Origin: Eutreptiella sp. 'Long Island Sound 2002'
Taxonomy: Eukaryota > Euglenozoa > Euglenophyceae > Eutreptiales > Eutreptiaceae
Direction of reading: 5' to 3'
DNA: 64,000 bases
NCBI GenBank assembly: GCA_964036045.1
Contig: OZ038381.1
Span: 113,915,790-113,979,789 of the forward strand
Shown: positions 20,694-31,133 of the stretch, one piece after another
Position numbering within the stretch: position 1 is the first letter of the stretch
How the letters are laid out: each line of letters begins with the position of its first letter
Made by a program: the position numbers and the translations under genes
Notes under the pieces: model-generated
Database searches by the model: none
Told to the model about the DNA's origin: nothing
The model's input: the letters and a program-made list of their open reading frames with translations, nothing else

Positions 20694-22941
20694 GCTCTAA
20701 TGCGAACGGCCATTGCTGTATAAACAGTGTTTTAGTATACGTCCTGACCAAGGGCCAGGGCGGAGCAATACTCCCAATGGAGGACACAAACCTCCAGGAG
20801 CTGGAAAAAATAGAAAATTTAACCAGCAGGGAGTGATTCCTGCGGTTTAGCGGAATGGGTTGCGATTTAGCAAGTGAAATCGTTAAAAATCGACGAAACC
20901 ACGCGGGAAATCGTCATTTTTACACATAACTCAAAGTCGCAGACAAGCGCAAAGGAAGCGGACTCCAAGAAAAGGGTTGCGCAAGCGTAAACGGCTTTTG
21001 AAAATGAAGGTATGAGCCGTAGTTTTTAAAGTTCTAAAGGAAATTTTTGCACAGTTGCATCAAAATTTTTATAAACTTTAGAGAAAAGTCTTCAAATTCA
21101 ACCCACACCACAGAGCACGTCAACAACCCACTTCTCAGGTATGTCAGTGTCATCTCACACGCATGCATTGTGTTTGTGTTGGTTGTTTCGTCAAAACGTT
21201 AAGGTTGTCAACGCTGTGTTCGTTGGGGGGTCGGGTGTTCCTCCTCGTGGTCTGCACAGGTCTGCACAGGAATGAAAGGTATGCGATGCGAATGGAGCGC
21301 GCAGCGCGCACGTAGGCTTAGAATAAGCGCTGTGCTCGCGATGCATGTGCCTAATCGAGGCATTCACACGCTGTGACGCTTTACCTGTACCCCAAATTCA
21401 CCCTTGTTCTCTTCTTCACAGGTAAGTAAAGAAGTCGTTTGTTCGTGTGTGGCCGTGGCGTCACAGTAGGGTTGCTTAAAACGCTTAGGCTTGTCCTGTG
21501 TCCACTTCATTCGGCATTCACACGATGCATGGTGAGTAAGGTAGGTTAGCCCAGGAGGAGCTCACCTCCTGGTTGAGTCAGTGTGGATATGGTTAAGCCT
21601 CCCTTCCCTGCGTGCACATGATGCATTAAAGGGTAGGCCACGCGAATTGCGCACGGTAAACCTTGTTTAGGTTACCCAGAGGCTCCTCGGTACGTTCTTT
21701 AAGAGAACCTGGGGAGTCTCTTAACGCTTGCTTGCTTGACAGGGGAGCTGATCCTTCAGCGTGTTTGCGGACAGTGTATTGTAGGTCACACTGAGAAGCG
21801 TATAATACGTGGAGGGTGGCTTGGTTCCTCCGCCGCAAACACCCCTTCATTTGCCTCTGTTGTACAGGTGGGAGAGGTTAAGGGTGATTGGTGCACGCAG
21901 CAGCTGCCTTCGGCGTCTATCCATTTTTCTGCCCCAGCAAAACAGGGGCGCTGATCACAAGCCAAATGACTGTGCCTCAGCCAGGACTGGCGAGGGCAGT
22001 TCGACTTCAACGACATCTGCGCTGTGCACGCAACGAGAGCACCCCTTCCCTCCAAGCCCTAGCAGGGGAAACGCGTTGTGGCGTCCCCTGTTAGGCCACA
22101 GTTGCTTAGCAGCGCTGTGTTCTCTTGCCTTCTTCACAGGAGGGTCATTAGGACCTGAGTGATCTTAGACAGCAGCACCCAGTAGCGTGTGTGGGGGTTA
22201 GGGTCAGCAGGCCTGGCAGGAGTTGAGTGCAAGTGATGAGTGCTCACCCTGCCTTCGAAGGCCGGTGCTGGCGTTAGTGAGTGTAGTGTAGTGGTGTCTC
22301 CTGTCCCGCGTGCTTTTCCTCGTGGGCAGGTGAGTGCGTTAGCTTTTGGCCTGTAGCAAAAATGGGCGTTTTGTATGCCCTTAGCACACTTGGCCACCCC
22401 TCCCCTCTAGTAGGTAGGGCTTTTGCCGTCTTACCCCAAGGATAGGCGCCAGCACAGAAATTGGGCGCCATAGGAGTGGTAATAGAACCTGATTAGGACC
22501 TTCGGTCCGACGTCAGCGAAGCCCGGTCTCCGGGAGCAACGCTGGGGAGAGAAGTGAGACACACACAGACATACGTAGCACACATAGGGGTATGGTAAAC
22601 CCTGTAAGGAAGGGTAGAACCCCATGGGTCTGGACCAGTCAGGGGTCCTAACTGTGGGCTCGCTTGTCCCCAAGGAGGGAAGACACACCTTGCCTCATAA
22701 CACCTTGCTTGTCATTCCCCCCTGGTGTCGTAAGCCACCGTTCTTCGTTGGCTCTCCAAGGTCATTACATTAGGGCAGTACCCATGCAACACATGGTCAA
22801 CAAGGCACACACTCGCTGGGTGGCTGCAATACTGATAAGCGGCCACCTGGCTCACGCTGGAAACCATAGGCATGGGTCTGCAGGGCACAGACAGGGTCAG
22901 TGCAGTGCTCAGTAAGCAGTAGTCTGTGAAAAAAAACCAAT

Positions 22942-23017
22942 GGCCTTCGGCCAGGGAGTGGTTGTCACGGGGGGCTAACGATCCTGTCCTGCGATGCAAT
23001 GCGGGGCAACTGTGACA
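22942..23017. promoter_or_regulatory. Structured conserved element in element A 3' region
   Basis: A GGCC-TTC-GGCC hairpin is followed by a 55-bp segment with inverted ends TGTCAC...TGTGACA (22,963-23,017). It is the counterpart of 7,175-7,250 in family B. Confidence 0.5.
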
Positions 23018-23094
23018 ACTGCTCTTACACCCATACACAGGCACGTCTGCAGAAGAGTGCTCACTGCACCTGTCAGTAGACTGACACAGGGAGA

Positions 23095-25887
23095 TTAGTT
23101 TCGCTTCTTACGCTGGGACATAGTCTCAGCACGGGTCAGGAGCTGCCCCTCGTTGTTCTCAACGAGGTAAGTGCGGAAGATGGGGTTGATACTCCCATCT
23201 GGTTGTATGAAGGATGACATAGGTTCCCAGGTCGCCTCAGATAACCCATAGCCATCCCACAGGGTTAGGAATTTCCATCCCTGTTTATACTCGTGGCGAG
23301 CAATACCTGCAACCACGTAGTAACCATCGACTGCCATCTCATCGGCAGTCATCTCTTCGAGTTCGTCTGCCTCCTCTGGACTGGCAGCGTTCTCTAGGTC
23401 TATACGCTCAACCTCACTGTCGCTGAGGCGCCACTCATCCCAAGACAAGTCGTCAGGGGAGTGATAGTGCCTCAACTGCTTAGGTGCACACAGCAGTTCA
23501 ACACCTAGACGTGGACTGCACCTGACATGGATCCTGGATCCATCTATCCTGATGATACGATAGGGTCCAAAGTAAGGGTCCTGTAGGCAGTTACGTGGCC
23601 AGGAGGGTAGGCCTGAATGGTGTACTAAAACAAGGTCACCAACCTTGAAGCTGGCAGGTCGCCGTAGGCGGTTCCGTCGGCTCTGTTCACGGTCACGAAC
23701 GTGTCTCAGGTTAGTACCAGCCTGGTTAGCCAGAGACTGCTTGAGTTCCAGCCAATCTCCCACAGGGCTCTTGAAGTCCTCAGGAAAGGGGGTTTTGAAG
23801 AACCAAGCAGGTCGTCCTCCATGGAACAGTTCGTGGGGGGTGAAACCCGTAGAAGAGCTCCGCTGTGAGTTCATGGACAGCACTGCCCAGGGCACTAGGC
23901 GTACCCAGTCCTTGGTGCGCTCCTGTTTCATCAGGTTTCTTAAGTTTTGCTCCACCACACGGTTCTGTCTCTCACAGAGAGGGTTAGACGTGTGGGTATA
24001 GGGCACACCTGTGGTTACCTCCACGTTGAGGGCATTTAGCACTCGTTTGTACCACCCAGTGTCACTGCGGATGCGTACATCTTCATCAGAGTGCACCTGC
24101 TTAGGTGCTCCATAGGGTTCAAACCATTGTTCGACCAACATTTTCACAGTCTGCTCACCTGTGATTTTCTTATTGCAAGGGAACACACGGGTGAAGCGTA
24201 ATAGACCACAGGTGACCACGAGGCAACTATCATAGCCGCCAAAGCGTGGTAGGCCGTGGATGAAATCCACGTAGAGAAGAGAGTTAGCACAATAGGGTAT
24301 GGGTAAGCTGGAGATCAGGCCCCTATCCCTACTGTCGCTCTGCTTGCTGGCATGACAGCCACAAGCATCCACAATGGTCTGCATACGCGACCCCAGTTCA
24401 GTCAGGGTTAGAGTAGAGTAGAAACAGTCACGGAAGAAGTCCACTGAGCGATTAGCGCCAGTGTGACCAGAACTGAGATGGGACCACTGTAGGCACCCAT
24501 CCAGTCGTGCCTCAGGCACCACAATTCGGTCCTCGTAGAAGAGGTACTGATTGTTTTTATACCACTGGTGCCCGTCAATGACACGGGGTTCGAGACCAGT
24601 GCTGAGGGTTTGGAGAATTTCTTCATACTCTGACTGATAGTCGGTTAGACTCCAACCCTCCAGGATTTCAGCAGTGCGCATGGACAGGTAAAGCTGGACA
24701 TCCATACGCTGGAAAGCCTCTTTGGCGAGCGCCTCAGAGCTCTCACCAATAAGCGCATCGAAGTTGTTGCGCGATATATAGTCAGACAGTGCATTCTTAA
24801 TCCCGGGGATATGATGCACTGTCAGCCTGAACTGGCTCAGGTAAGTCCACCGCCGTTTTAGCTTTGCTTTTTCTGGTGGTGGGCCCTTCTGAAAAGACTT
24901 CACAGGCTCCTGGTCACACAGCCAGACAATAGGGTTAGATCCCATGAGTCGGGATTGTGACGATAGCACCAACATACCGGCCAGGAGTTCCTGGTCATAG
25001 GTGCTGTAGTTGGAACGCGCTTGGTTCCATTTCCAATTCCAGTGTCCTAGTGGTACCAGTCGCCACTCACTGGTAGGATAGTCATGTTTCAACGAACCAT
25101 CACGGTTCAGTCCAGTAGTACGATAACGGCAGTGGGTTAGTTCAGCGGGGTTAAGCTCCTGCCATTGGTAGATCGTACCACCCCCCCCTACATCACTGAC
25201 ATGAGTGATCAGGACTATCTCGCCCTCAGGGCGGGGCACTCCCAGGCATTCGGAAGAGGCAATCTTCTTCTTCAACTCCTGGAAACACTCTTCCTCTCTG
25301 GAGGTCCACCTCCAGGGAGTAGTTTTCTTCATCAGGTCAGTGAGGGGTGCAGAGGAGTAAATAAAATTGTGGATGTGACGCCGATAGAAATTACAGGCGC
25401 CCACAAAACTCCTCACATCGTGTAGACCCTTCTTAGGGTCATCGCGAATCTGCATGTCCTGTAGGGGCTGCATCTTAGACGCGGCTGGTTTCCACCAGCC
25501 ATACCCCACACCGAAACCCAAATACTCCATCTCCTCTTTCATAAACTCACATTTTTCGAGTTTGATTCGGAGAGGGTTTTCTTGACAGACAATGAAAAAT
25601 TCACGGAGGAGAAGGACGTGGTCCTCTTTGGTATTAGTACCCAAACTCAGGTCGTCGATGTGAGCCTCCATTTCTGCACCCCGACAAATCAACTCTTGTA
25701 CTAGAGGCCTGCGCCTCAGTATGTACAAAATTTTGTTCATAAGCTCCTGGAAGAGCGCTGGGGCATTAGCCACCCTGAAAGGCATAACCTTCCACTTGAA
25801 GACACGACCCTTAGGGGTTATAAAGGCCAACAGCTCCTGAGCTGCGGCGGTTAGGTCCACCTGCCAGAAACTAGAGCGTTTGTCCAT
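23095..25887 (-). pseudogene. Element A pol: RT, RNase H, integrase, chromodomain
   Basis: 930 codons in one frame. RT: catalytic Asp in M-D-K-R-S (residue 2) and H-I-D-D (78-79); the usual F-G-x-x-N-A-P is F-R-V-A-N-A-P (37-43). RNase H: T-H-V-S-D at 228-232 puts His where the first catalytic Asp is expected; the others look present (E300, D325, D369). Integrase: H470 and H475 of the zinc-binding part, D541, D601 and E639 with 37 residues between the last two. C terminus: chromodomain-like segment (about 856-905) with T-W-E-P at 886-889. A TAA at 25,888 separates it from the RT N terminus in the same frame; family B has Lys there. It copied the RNA and inserted the DNA; this copy is probably dead. 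Confidence 0.9.
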
Positions 25888-26604
25888 TTAGGTCTTATAC
25901 CTGCATTTGGCAATACGCTCCAGGGTGTTTTCCATGTTAGGAATACTCCCTGAGTGGTTCTGGGTTTTCTTGTTGACCTCACCATGGTCTACAACAAGAC
26001 GTAGGGCAGACGACCCTGGTCTGGCAACAAGGAAACAGGGACTGCACTGATGGGGATAGTCCCCGTGTTTATACTCTTCAACGAGGCCAGCATCAATGCA
26101 TTCTTGGATCTGGCGCTCGATTTCTTCAACCTGTTCCTGTGGAGCGGGATAGGGACGACGCCTCACTCGCGTCTTTTCAAATTCTGGTTTCAATTTCAGA
26201 TCCATCTGGACCAGTTCTTTACAAGAAAGGGGAGGCGGCAAGGCGCCGAACACCTCCTCATAGGTTATCAGCAGTTTCTTCAGGCAGGGGTCAAGGTTAA
26301 GACTCTCGAGTTTCTGAAGGAAATCCTCCTCAGCATGGAGGTTGCTTTTTCCATGTTCTTTCTTTTTCTGCCGATCAGCAGTTTCGGCAGGCACAGTACC
26401 ATCGTCCCACTCAGGGGGACATTGCTGCCCATAGTGTAGAGAATACACTAGAGGTATCTCAGGATCAGGCAGCGTATAGGACTCATCGTCCTCCTCAGAC
26501 CAGATGGAGGATTTCCAGGTCTGTCTGAGGTATTGCAGCCGCTCTTGGCGCTCAATACCTTCGGCCTTCAGGTACAACAGCCGCCGGAGTTCTTGAGTGT
26601 CATG
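25888..26604 (-). pseudogene. Element A pol: RT N-terminal part
   Basis: In the same frame as the ORFs on both sides. It carries the usual Ty3-like RT start: an acidic linker, the R-R-R-P-Y-P-A-P motif, an I-E-R-Q-I-Q helix, then C-S-P-C-F-L-V-A, V-V-D-H-G-E-x-N-K-K-T and a helix ending C-R-Y-K-T. It ends at TAA 25,888 and is bounded upstream by TAG 26,605. The first of these stops is private to this copy; the second has a counterpart in family B. Confidence 0.85.
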
Positions 26605-27897
26605 CTAAGACAATGGCATGTTATTAGCAGCAGGCCGCGCCAGAGCATCAGCACTCCGGGCCACGGGTTCACCTGTGTGCACAGGCTGCATGTGTAGCAC
26701 TGGCTTCCCAACAGGGGAAGCGGGTTCAGAGGTTGACTCTAGATCTACCTCCTCTAGCAACAGCTGGGCTAGGAAAGCACTATGTTTTAGGTCAACACAC
26801 CTGGGATCAACAGAAGGAATAGTGCTGGCGATCTCAGACAGTTGGTCGTCAGCATCCTCCTTTACAGCTGCAGGTTCCAGATAGTCATCGGGAGACTCAC
26901 ACCCTGTAAGTGTGGAAGATAGGTGCTCAGGAGATCGAGTTTTGAGATCATAAAGGGTCAGGCCACGATTTTCGGCCATGACCTCTTTCAGTAGCACCTG
27001 GTCTAGGTCACACAGGGGTACAGGATTGAGAGATCCATCGACGATGGACAGGAAACTGGCCCACTCAGGGGCCTGCATAGCTGTGTCTGAGACCTCAGGC
27101 ACATAGATGGGGCCGTCGGGGAGTTGCACTCTTCCCACGGTCATTCCATCTGGCATACGGCGCCAGTAAGCATGTTCACCAGAGCAACCCCAGTCAGGGG
27201 TGCACATAACAACCCTTCCTCCCTCATAAGCGATTTTGGTTAGAACCTTCGCGAGCAGGGAGAAGGGAGGGTTAGCATACGCTAGGCCCATTGCTTTCCA
27301 GAAGAAACGGAAAGCATCGTTCAGTTGTTTCGAGCAGTACAACTGCATGATGTGCTGTTGTTGGCTCGCAAACAATTCCACCTGGATCTCATCCAGGTTT
27401 ACCTGAAGGGCCGCCAGTCCATTTTCAAGAACGTGACAGGCCAATTGGTAGTTTTCAGTACGATAGTTCGTCTTGGCTGCGTAGCGCAGCCCAGACTCTT
27501 TTCGTCCTGACAGCTCCAAAGGTACGGAGAATAGCCCACTGCCAAAGTCGCAGTGCAAAGAATAGGGACGCTGTAGGGACAGCATTTTTACCTGGGGGTT
27601 TCTTCGTAGAAAGTCGGTGCCAATGACGATGTCAAAGGCGTCAGTGTCCAACACTCTGCAGTGTTGGGTCACGGTTTCGTCGCCCAGACATATAGTCACA
27701 TCGACCCCCCCCAAGGAATGGATGGTACGCCCATCCCTTACTCTTATGGCCACGGTCTTAGTTTTCTTGAAAGTCTTAAGCAGGCGCCGGGCCACTATGG
27801 AAGATGTTGCACCGGTATCAAGCACCGCTCGAAAAACCTGATCCCTGATTTTCACGAGGATCCAGAAAACCAAGTCCTCCTCTTCGGGGCCGCCCCC
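26605..27897 (-). CDS. Element A protease plus methyltransferase-like domain
   Basis: About 430 codons open in the frame of gag, with no ATG near the start (the nominal start is TTG at 27,873), so it should be made by passing the gag stop. Numbering from 27,873, residues 1-100 are a retropepsin: catalytic L-D-T-G-A-T at 18-23 and I-G-T-D-F-L at 84-89. Residues 165-260 carry V-E-L-F-A-S, Y-A-N-P-P-F-S (199-205), G-G-R-V-V-M-C-T-P-D-W-G and Y-W-R-R, resembling Dam-like N6-adenine methyltransferase domains with the catalytic [ND]-P-P-[YF] motif. The rest is acidic linker. It ends at TAG 26,605, followed in frame by the RT. Family B has the same layout. The retroelement methyltransferase role is inferred, not shown. 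Confidence 0.75.
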   Translation of the reverse strand, partial: GGGPEEEDLVFWILVKIRDQVFRAVLDTGATSSIVARRLLKTFKKTKTVAIRVRDGRTIHSLGGVDVTICLGDETVTQHCRVLDTDAFDIVIGTDFLRRNPQVKMLSLQRPYSLHCDFGSGLFSVPLELSGRKESGLRYAAKTNYRTENYQLACHVLENGLAALQVNLDEIQVELFASQQQHIMQLYCSKQLNDAFRFFWKAMGLAYANPPFSLLAKVLTKIAYEGGRVVMCTPDWGCSGEHAYWRRMPDGMTVGRVQLPDGPIYVPEVSDTAMQAPEWASFLSIVDGSLNPVPLCDLDQVLLKEVMAENRGLTLYDLKTRSPEHLSSTLTGCESPDDYLEPAAVKEDADDQLSEIASTIPSVDPRCVDLKHSAFLAQLLLEEVDLESTSEPASPVGKPVLHMQPVHTGEPVARSADALARPAANNMPLS

Positions 27898-27900
27898 CTA
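27898..27900 (-). other. gag terminator, in-frame TAG (candidate readthrough site)
   Basis: The gag frame ends GAA TAG and continues open into protease with GGG GGC GGC CCC. UAG followed by G, with GC-rich sequence after it, is the sort of context used by gammaretroviruses for gag-pol readthrough. Family B has a TGA at the equivalent place (50,880). Confidence 0.6.
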
Positions 27901-30105
27901 TTCCTCATCAGGGAACTTGATATCCACCCCTGCAGCCATGAGGGACTTGGCCATCCAGACCGAGCGCCTCTTCTTGGAATTATTCCCCTCAGGGGTAGCG
28001 TTATCCCCTTGGGGGCGTTTCTTGGGGTCAACTGCGGCAGGAGGGGGTGTAGCAGCAGGAGTGGGTGTAGCAACGGGCGCTGATGAGCGCCTCTGGGGGT
28101 TCGGGGGTCCAGTTTTGCAACCCCCCTTGCCACCTCCTTTACCGCCTTTATCCCGGTTCGGGGGATTTCTGGCGGGCGTCTGGGTCTTCTGGCGTTCCGC
28201 CTCCTGACGCTTGAGTTTGTCACTCTCGCGTTTCTTGATGTGGCATTCGTGCTCGTAGTGACGACGTTTGACACAGTAACCACAGGTGATGGTACACCTG
28301 AAATGGTCCTGGTGGGTCAGAGTTTTCCAATCTTTGGTATGCTGCTGACGTTTCATCTGCAGCATACAGCCACTGCAGAGATCGCAGTCAGAGGCATGAC
28401 AAGGTCCCCCCTTGTCATTGACAGGTCTGCAGTAGAACAGGGGGGTTGTACCTGCATCAGGTTTAACCTCATTCATGGCACGTAGGTTACCCCTCCCTTT
28501 ACCACCTCCCTGGTTGGTGTTAGTGGGATTTTTATGCCCCTTCCCTTCGCCACGTTCGGGGGTAGGGGTACCACCTCGTCCCAAATGCTTCTTGAGGAAT
28601 TTCTCCATGTGGGAGTCATTCTCTCTCTCAAGAGCTAGCTTAATCAAGAGATCCACCAGTTCATCGTACGAGTGGGTCCTGCTCTTCCTCTCAGAGGTGG
28701 AGCGGCAATCATCCCACGTACGTTGGGGGATCTTACACATGAGCCACAGGTGGGGCTCAGTGGCTCCGTAGGAGCCCACGTTCATCCTCGAAAACAAGTA
28801 CTCCAAGTCGCACACATATTCGGAAATTCGCGCAGCGGATGGAAACTCAGGGAGCATAGGTAGCTCCTCGATCTGTGTGCGTACGCTGAGGTCAGTCTCA
28901 TAGACTGGGAATGTTTTCTCCAACCTCAGGAGTACCTCTGCCCAGGTAGAACAGGTTTTCACAATCTGTTTCACCTGTTTTTGCAAAAATTTCTTTTTGC
29001 ATGAGCGTTTTAGCAGTGAACATTTGGTGGCCACATCCACATGGGATTGGCCAGTCAACAAAAGGAACTCTGCAAATTCTTCTGCCCATTCGGGCAGACC
29101 TTTGGGGTCCAACTCCGGCAGTTCCAGCTGGATGTTCGCCTGGGCAATTGGTCTGCCCGTCTTCCCACCCCCGGGAGTTAGGCTTGAAGGCGACACGCCG
29201 GCAAGAGGTGCCAGGGCTGACAGCCCTCTTCTCTCAATCTCTGTGACGGGCACGTCCTGTAGATCAGCCATACGCACTGTCCTGGCACGGGGATGAAAGG
29301 GGCTGGGGCAGGTGACCTTAGACAACAGCCTTGAGACCCTTGATCTCTTGAGATCTTCGGCCGGGGTACTCAGTCCTGGAGAGAGAGAGGGCAACTCTGG
29401 CTTGGGTAAGGGTTCTGCAATACCCAGTTTAGCCTTAATGGCCTCCGATAGGGCCGTCACATCTGGATCTTCTGATCCAGACAGGAGTTTGGCCAACAGC
29501 TCGGCCGTATGATCCAGGGCACCGTAGGTTGGCCTTGGATGATGTTGTTCTTCGACTCGAGTCGGGCCCACTTCGGGAGCCCTTGGGGTTGGACAACATG
29601 GTCTTGGATACTCAGGTCTTGGTCGTCTTGGCAGGGATGCAGTCTCGGCTCTGTCGGACGGCGGACCAGAGTGCGCGTAGGACCCTAGGTCTGTACGTGG
29701 TCTGGATCCATGTACAGCAAATGGCTCCTCTCCATCTTCCCCACGAATGGATTTGTAGTACTCCTCATGTAGGATGTACTCATCCATCTTCTTCCTCAGT
29801 TCCTCATACTCCTCAGGGCCTTCAATCGCTGTTGAGGATGAAGCCGGACAGTTGGATCTGGATACTGAGGCAGCTACACGTCTGTGGAGGTGACTGAAGC
29901 TGTCTCCACCGTGTGCTGCTAAGGCCTCGGTGGTAAGGCCTTTGTTTTCTTCCGCCCTTCTGCGTTCTGGATCTCCTTGGGACCCAGATGCGCCACTGAC
30001 ATGTTGTGGAGCTCGGTAAGGTGGTTCACTCATAGGGTGGGCCATGCTGCCCATTTGCACTTGGACAGTTCTGATGGGCCAGGTCCTGACGCTTGGCGTG
30101 GACAT
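27898..30105 (-). CDS. gag: Element A Gag polyprotein
   Basis: 735 codons from an ATG at 30,105, 71 bp after the primer-binding site. The N-terminal third is Pro/Arg/Ser-rich. A capsid-like helical region lies at about 330-500 (L-P-E-W-A-E-E-F-A-E-F, then W-A-E-V-L-L-R-L-E-K-T-F-P-V-Y). After a Gly/Lys-rich linker comes a zinc knuckle C-G-Y-C-x4-H-x4-C (about residue 640), and a basic Pro-rich tail. Gag assembles the particle and the knuckle binds RNA. No stop interrupts it, so this is the best preserved gene of the element. Family B gag (50,880-56,654) shares the capsid region and the C-x2-C-x4-H-x4-C knuckle. Confidence 0.9.
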   Translation of the reverse strand: MSTPSVRTWPIRTVQVQMGSMAHPMSEPPYRAPQHVSGASGSQGDPERRRAEENKGLTTEALAAHGGDSFSHLHRRVAASVSRSNCPASSSTAIEGPEEYEELRKKMDEYILHEEYYKSIRGEDGEEPFAVHGSRPRTDLGSYAHSGPPSDRAETASLPRRPRPEYPRPCCPTPRAPEVGPTRVEEQHHPRPTYGALDHTAELLAKLLSGSEDPDVTALSEAIKAKLGIAEPLPKPELPSLSPGLSTPAEDLKRSRVSRLLSKVTCPSPFHPRARTVRMADLQDVPVTEIERRGLSALAPLAGVSPSSLTPGGGKTGRPIAQANIQLELPELDPKGLPEWAEEFAEFLLLTGQSHVDVATKCSLLKRSCKKKFLQKQVKQIVKTCSTWAEVLLRLEKTFPVYETDLSVRTQIEELPMLPEFPSAARISEYVCDLEYLFSRMNVGSYGATEPHLWLMCKIPQRTWDDCRSTSERKSRTHSYDELVDLLIKLALERENDSHMEKFLKKHLGRGGTPTPERGEGKGHKNPTNTNQGGGKGRGNLRAMNEVKPDAGTTPLFYCRPVNDKGGPCHASDCDLCSGCMLQMKRQQHTKDWKTLTHQDHFRCTITCGYCVKRRHYEHECHIKKRESDKLKRQEAERQKTQTPARNPPNRDKGGKGGGKGGCKTGPPNPQRRSSAPVATPTPAATPPPAAVDPKKRPQGDNATPEGNNSKKRRSVWMAKSLMAAGVDIKFPDEE

Positions 30106-30176
30106 GAGGAACTTGTCGTTGAGCTTTTGTGCTGCACTTCTTCTCAGGGTCGGTTCAAAAGGTCACAAGGGACTGT

Positions 30177-30186
30177 CTCTGCTACC
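30177..30186 (-). other. Primer-binding site of element A
   Basis: On the minus strand GGTAGCAGAG follows the 5' LTR directly. It is complementary to the 3' end of animal initiator tRNA-Met (CUCUGCUACC-A). The terminal A would pair with the last LTR base, which is T in family B but changed to C here. Confidence 0.75.
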
Positions 30187-30846
30187 GGAAAGATGTCCTT
30201 GATTTATGCCCTAGATATTTTGATGATATCCTGCAGGTTTTGTAGCTGAAAACCCAAGCCAAAGCAGCAAGTAGAGCAAGAACAGGATGTGGATCGAATC
30301 AATGATTGGTTTTGGAATCCAGTGTAACACAGAAGGACTGCAGATAGACAAAGCAGGTTTATACACATAGATTCAATCACAAATGGATAATACAAAAGGT
30401 TTTATATGAAAATTGGTCTGACTCCTGCCTCAGAGGTTGCATTAGGCACTTCATGTGCACTCTTTTGGTTGAAATGGTGCTGGTTAGGAATGTGGGGCTT
30501 AGATGTCAGGACCACACAGAGAAAGACTGGGCCAAGCAACTGAATTCAGAAACAGTTACAAAGTAGGACCACAATAAGTGGTAGAAACAATTGAGTATAG
30601 GGGTCTTGGGGTGGGAGACCACTAGGCTTAACCTCCAAGGCCCAAAGCATGAAATGCCTGTTCTATTTCGGTATATCCTCCATGAAGGAAGGTACCTCTG
30701 CTCAGTTGAGTGGTAGGGGTGAACTTCATTGGGGGCTAGGGTCACAACCCTAGTTACTTTGAGAAAGTGTACTTTAGGCTACAAAAGAGAGATAAAAACA
30801 CTTAACTTTGTCTTAGCATCAACAAAAGGGTTTTAAGGGGGGCTTG

Positions 30847-31076
30847 TGCAGCAGACCAGTGCACTGCCCGCATCGCAAGTTGCGCATGCGCATTGTAGAT
30901 AAATCGAGATCGCACTGTGTTGTAAATAGCGCATGTTTTATTATAAAACATTATCGCTTGTTTTAGGCACCAAATGTCCTGTTTGTTAAATCAGCTGTGA
31001 TTACGGAGTTGTTCTGCATGGTGCCGCCTGAGGGATTTGGGATCTCAGGGTTAACGTCAAGTCGTGGTACGTTACA
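30847..31076. repeat. Left LTR of the nested small element, 230 bp
   Basis: TGCAG...TTACA ends; contains TATAAAA in a palindromic TTTTATTATAAAA context. Same as 33,750-33,979. Confidence 0.9.
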
Positions 31077-31133
31077 ATTTAACAAACTTGACCAGAACGA
31101 TTTCGTTAGGCTGCATTGAGACACGGGACGGAA

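Larger units (their letters stand above)
20391..23094 (-). other. Long 3' region of element A
   Basis: About 2.7 kb lies between the pol stop and the polypurine tract. It shares scattered blocks with the family B 3' region, including a structured element at 22,942-23,017 and a partly open frame near 21,786-22,137. It also holds a tRNA-like sequence at about 20,623-20,693. On the opposite strand several strings look like splice acceptors followed by donors (for example TTCTTCACAGGTAAGT at about 21,412). No gene recognised. Confidence 0.6.

Noticed and set aside
26605-27897. Calling element A a DIRS-type (tyrosine recombinase) element because of the methyltransferase-like domain
   Set aside because: It has direct LTRs, a 5-bp target duplication, a DDE integrase and a primer-binding site; no tyrosine recombinase is present.
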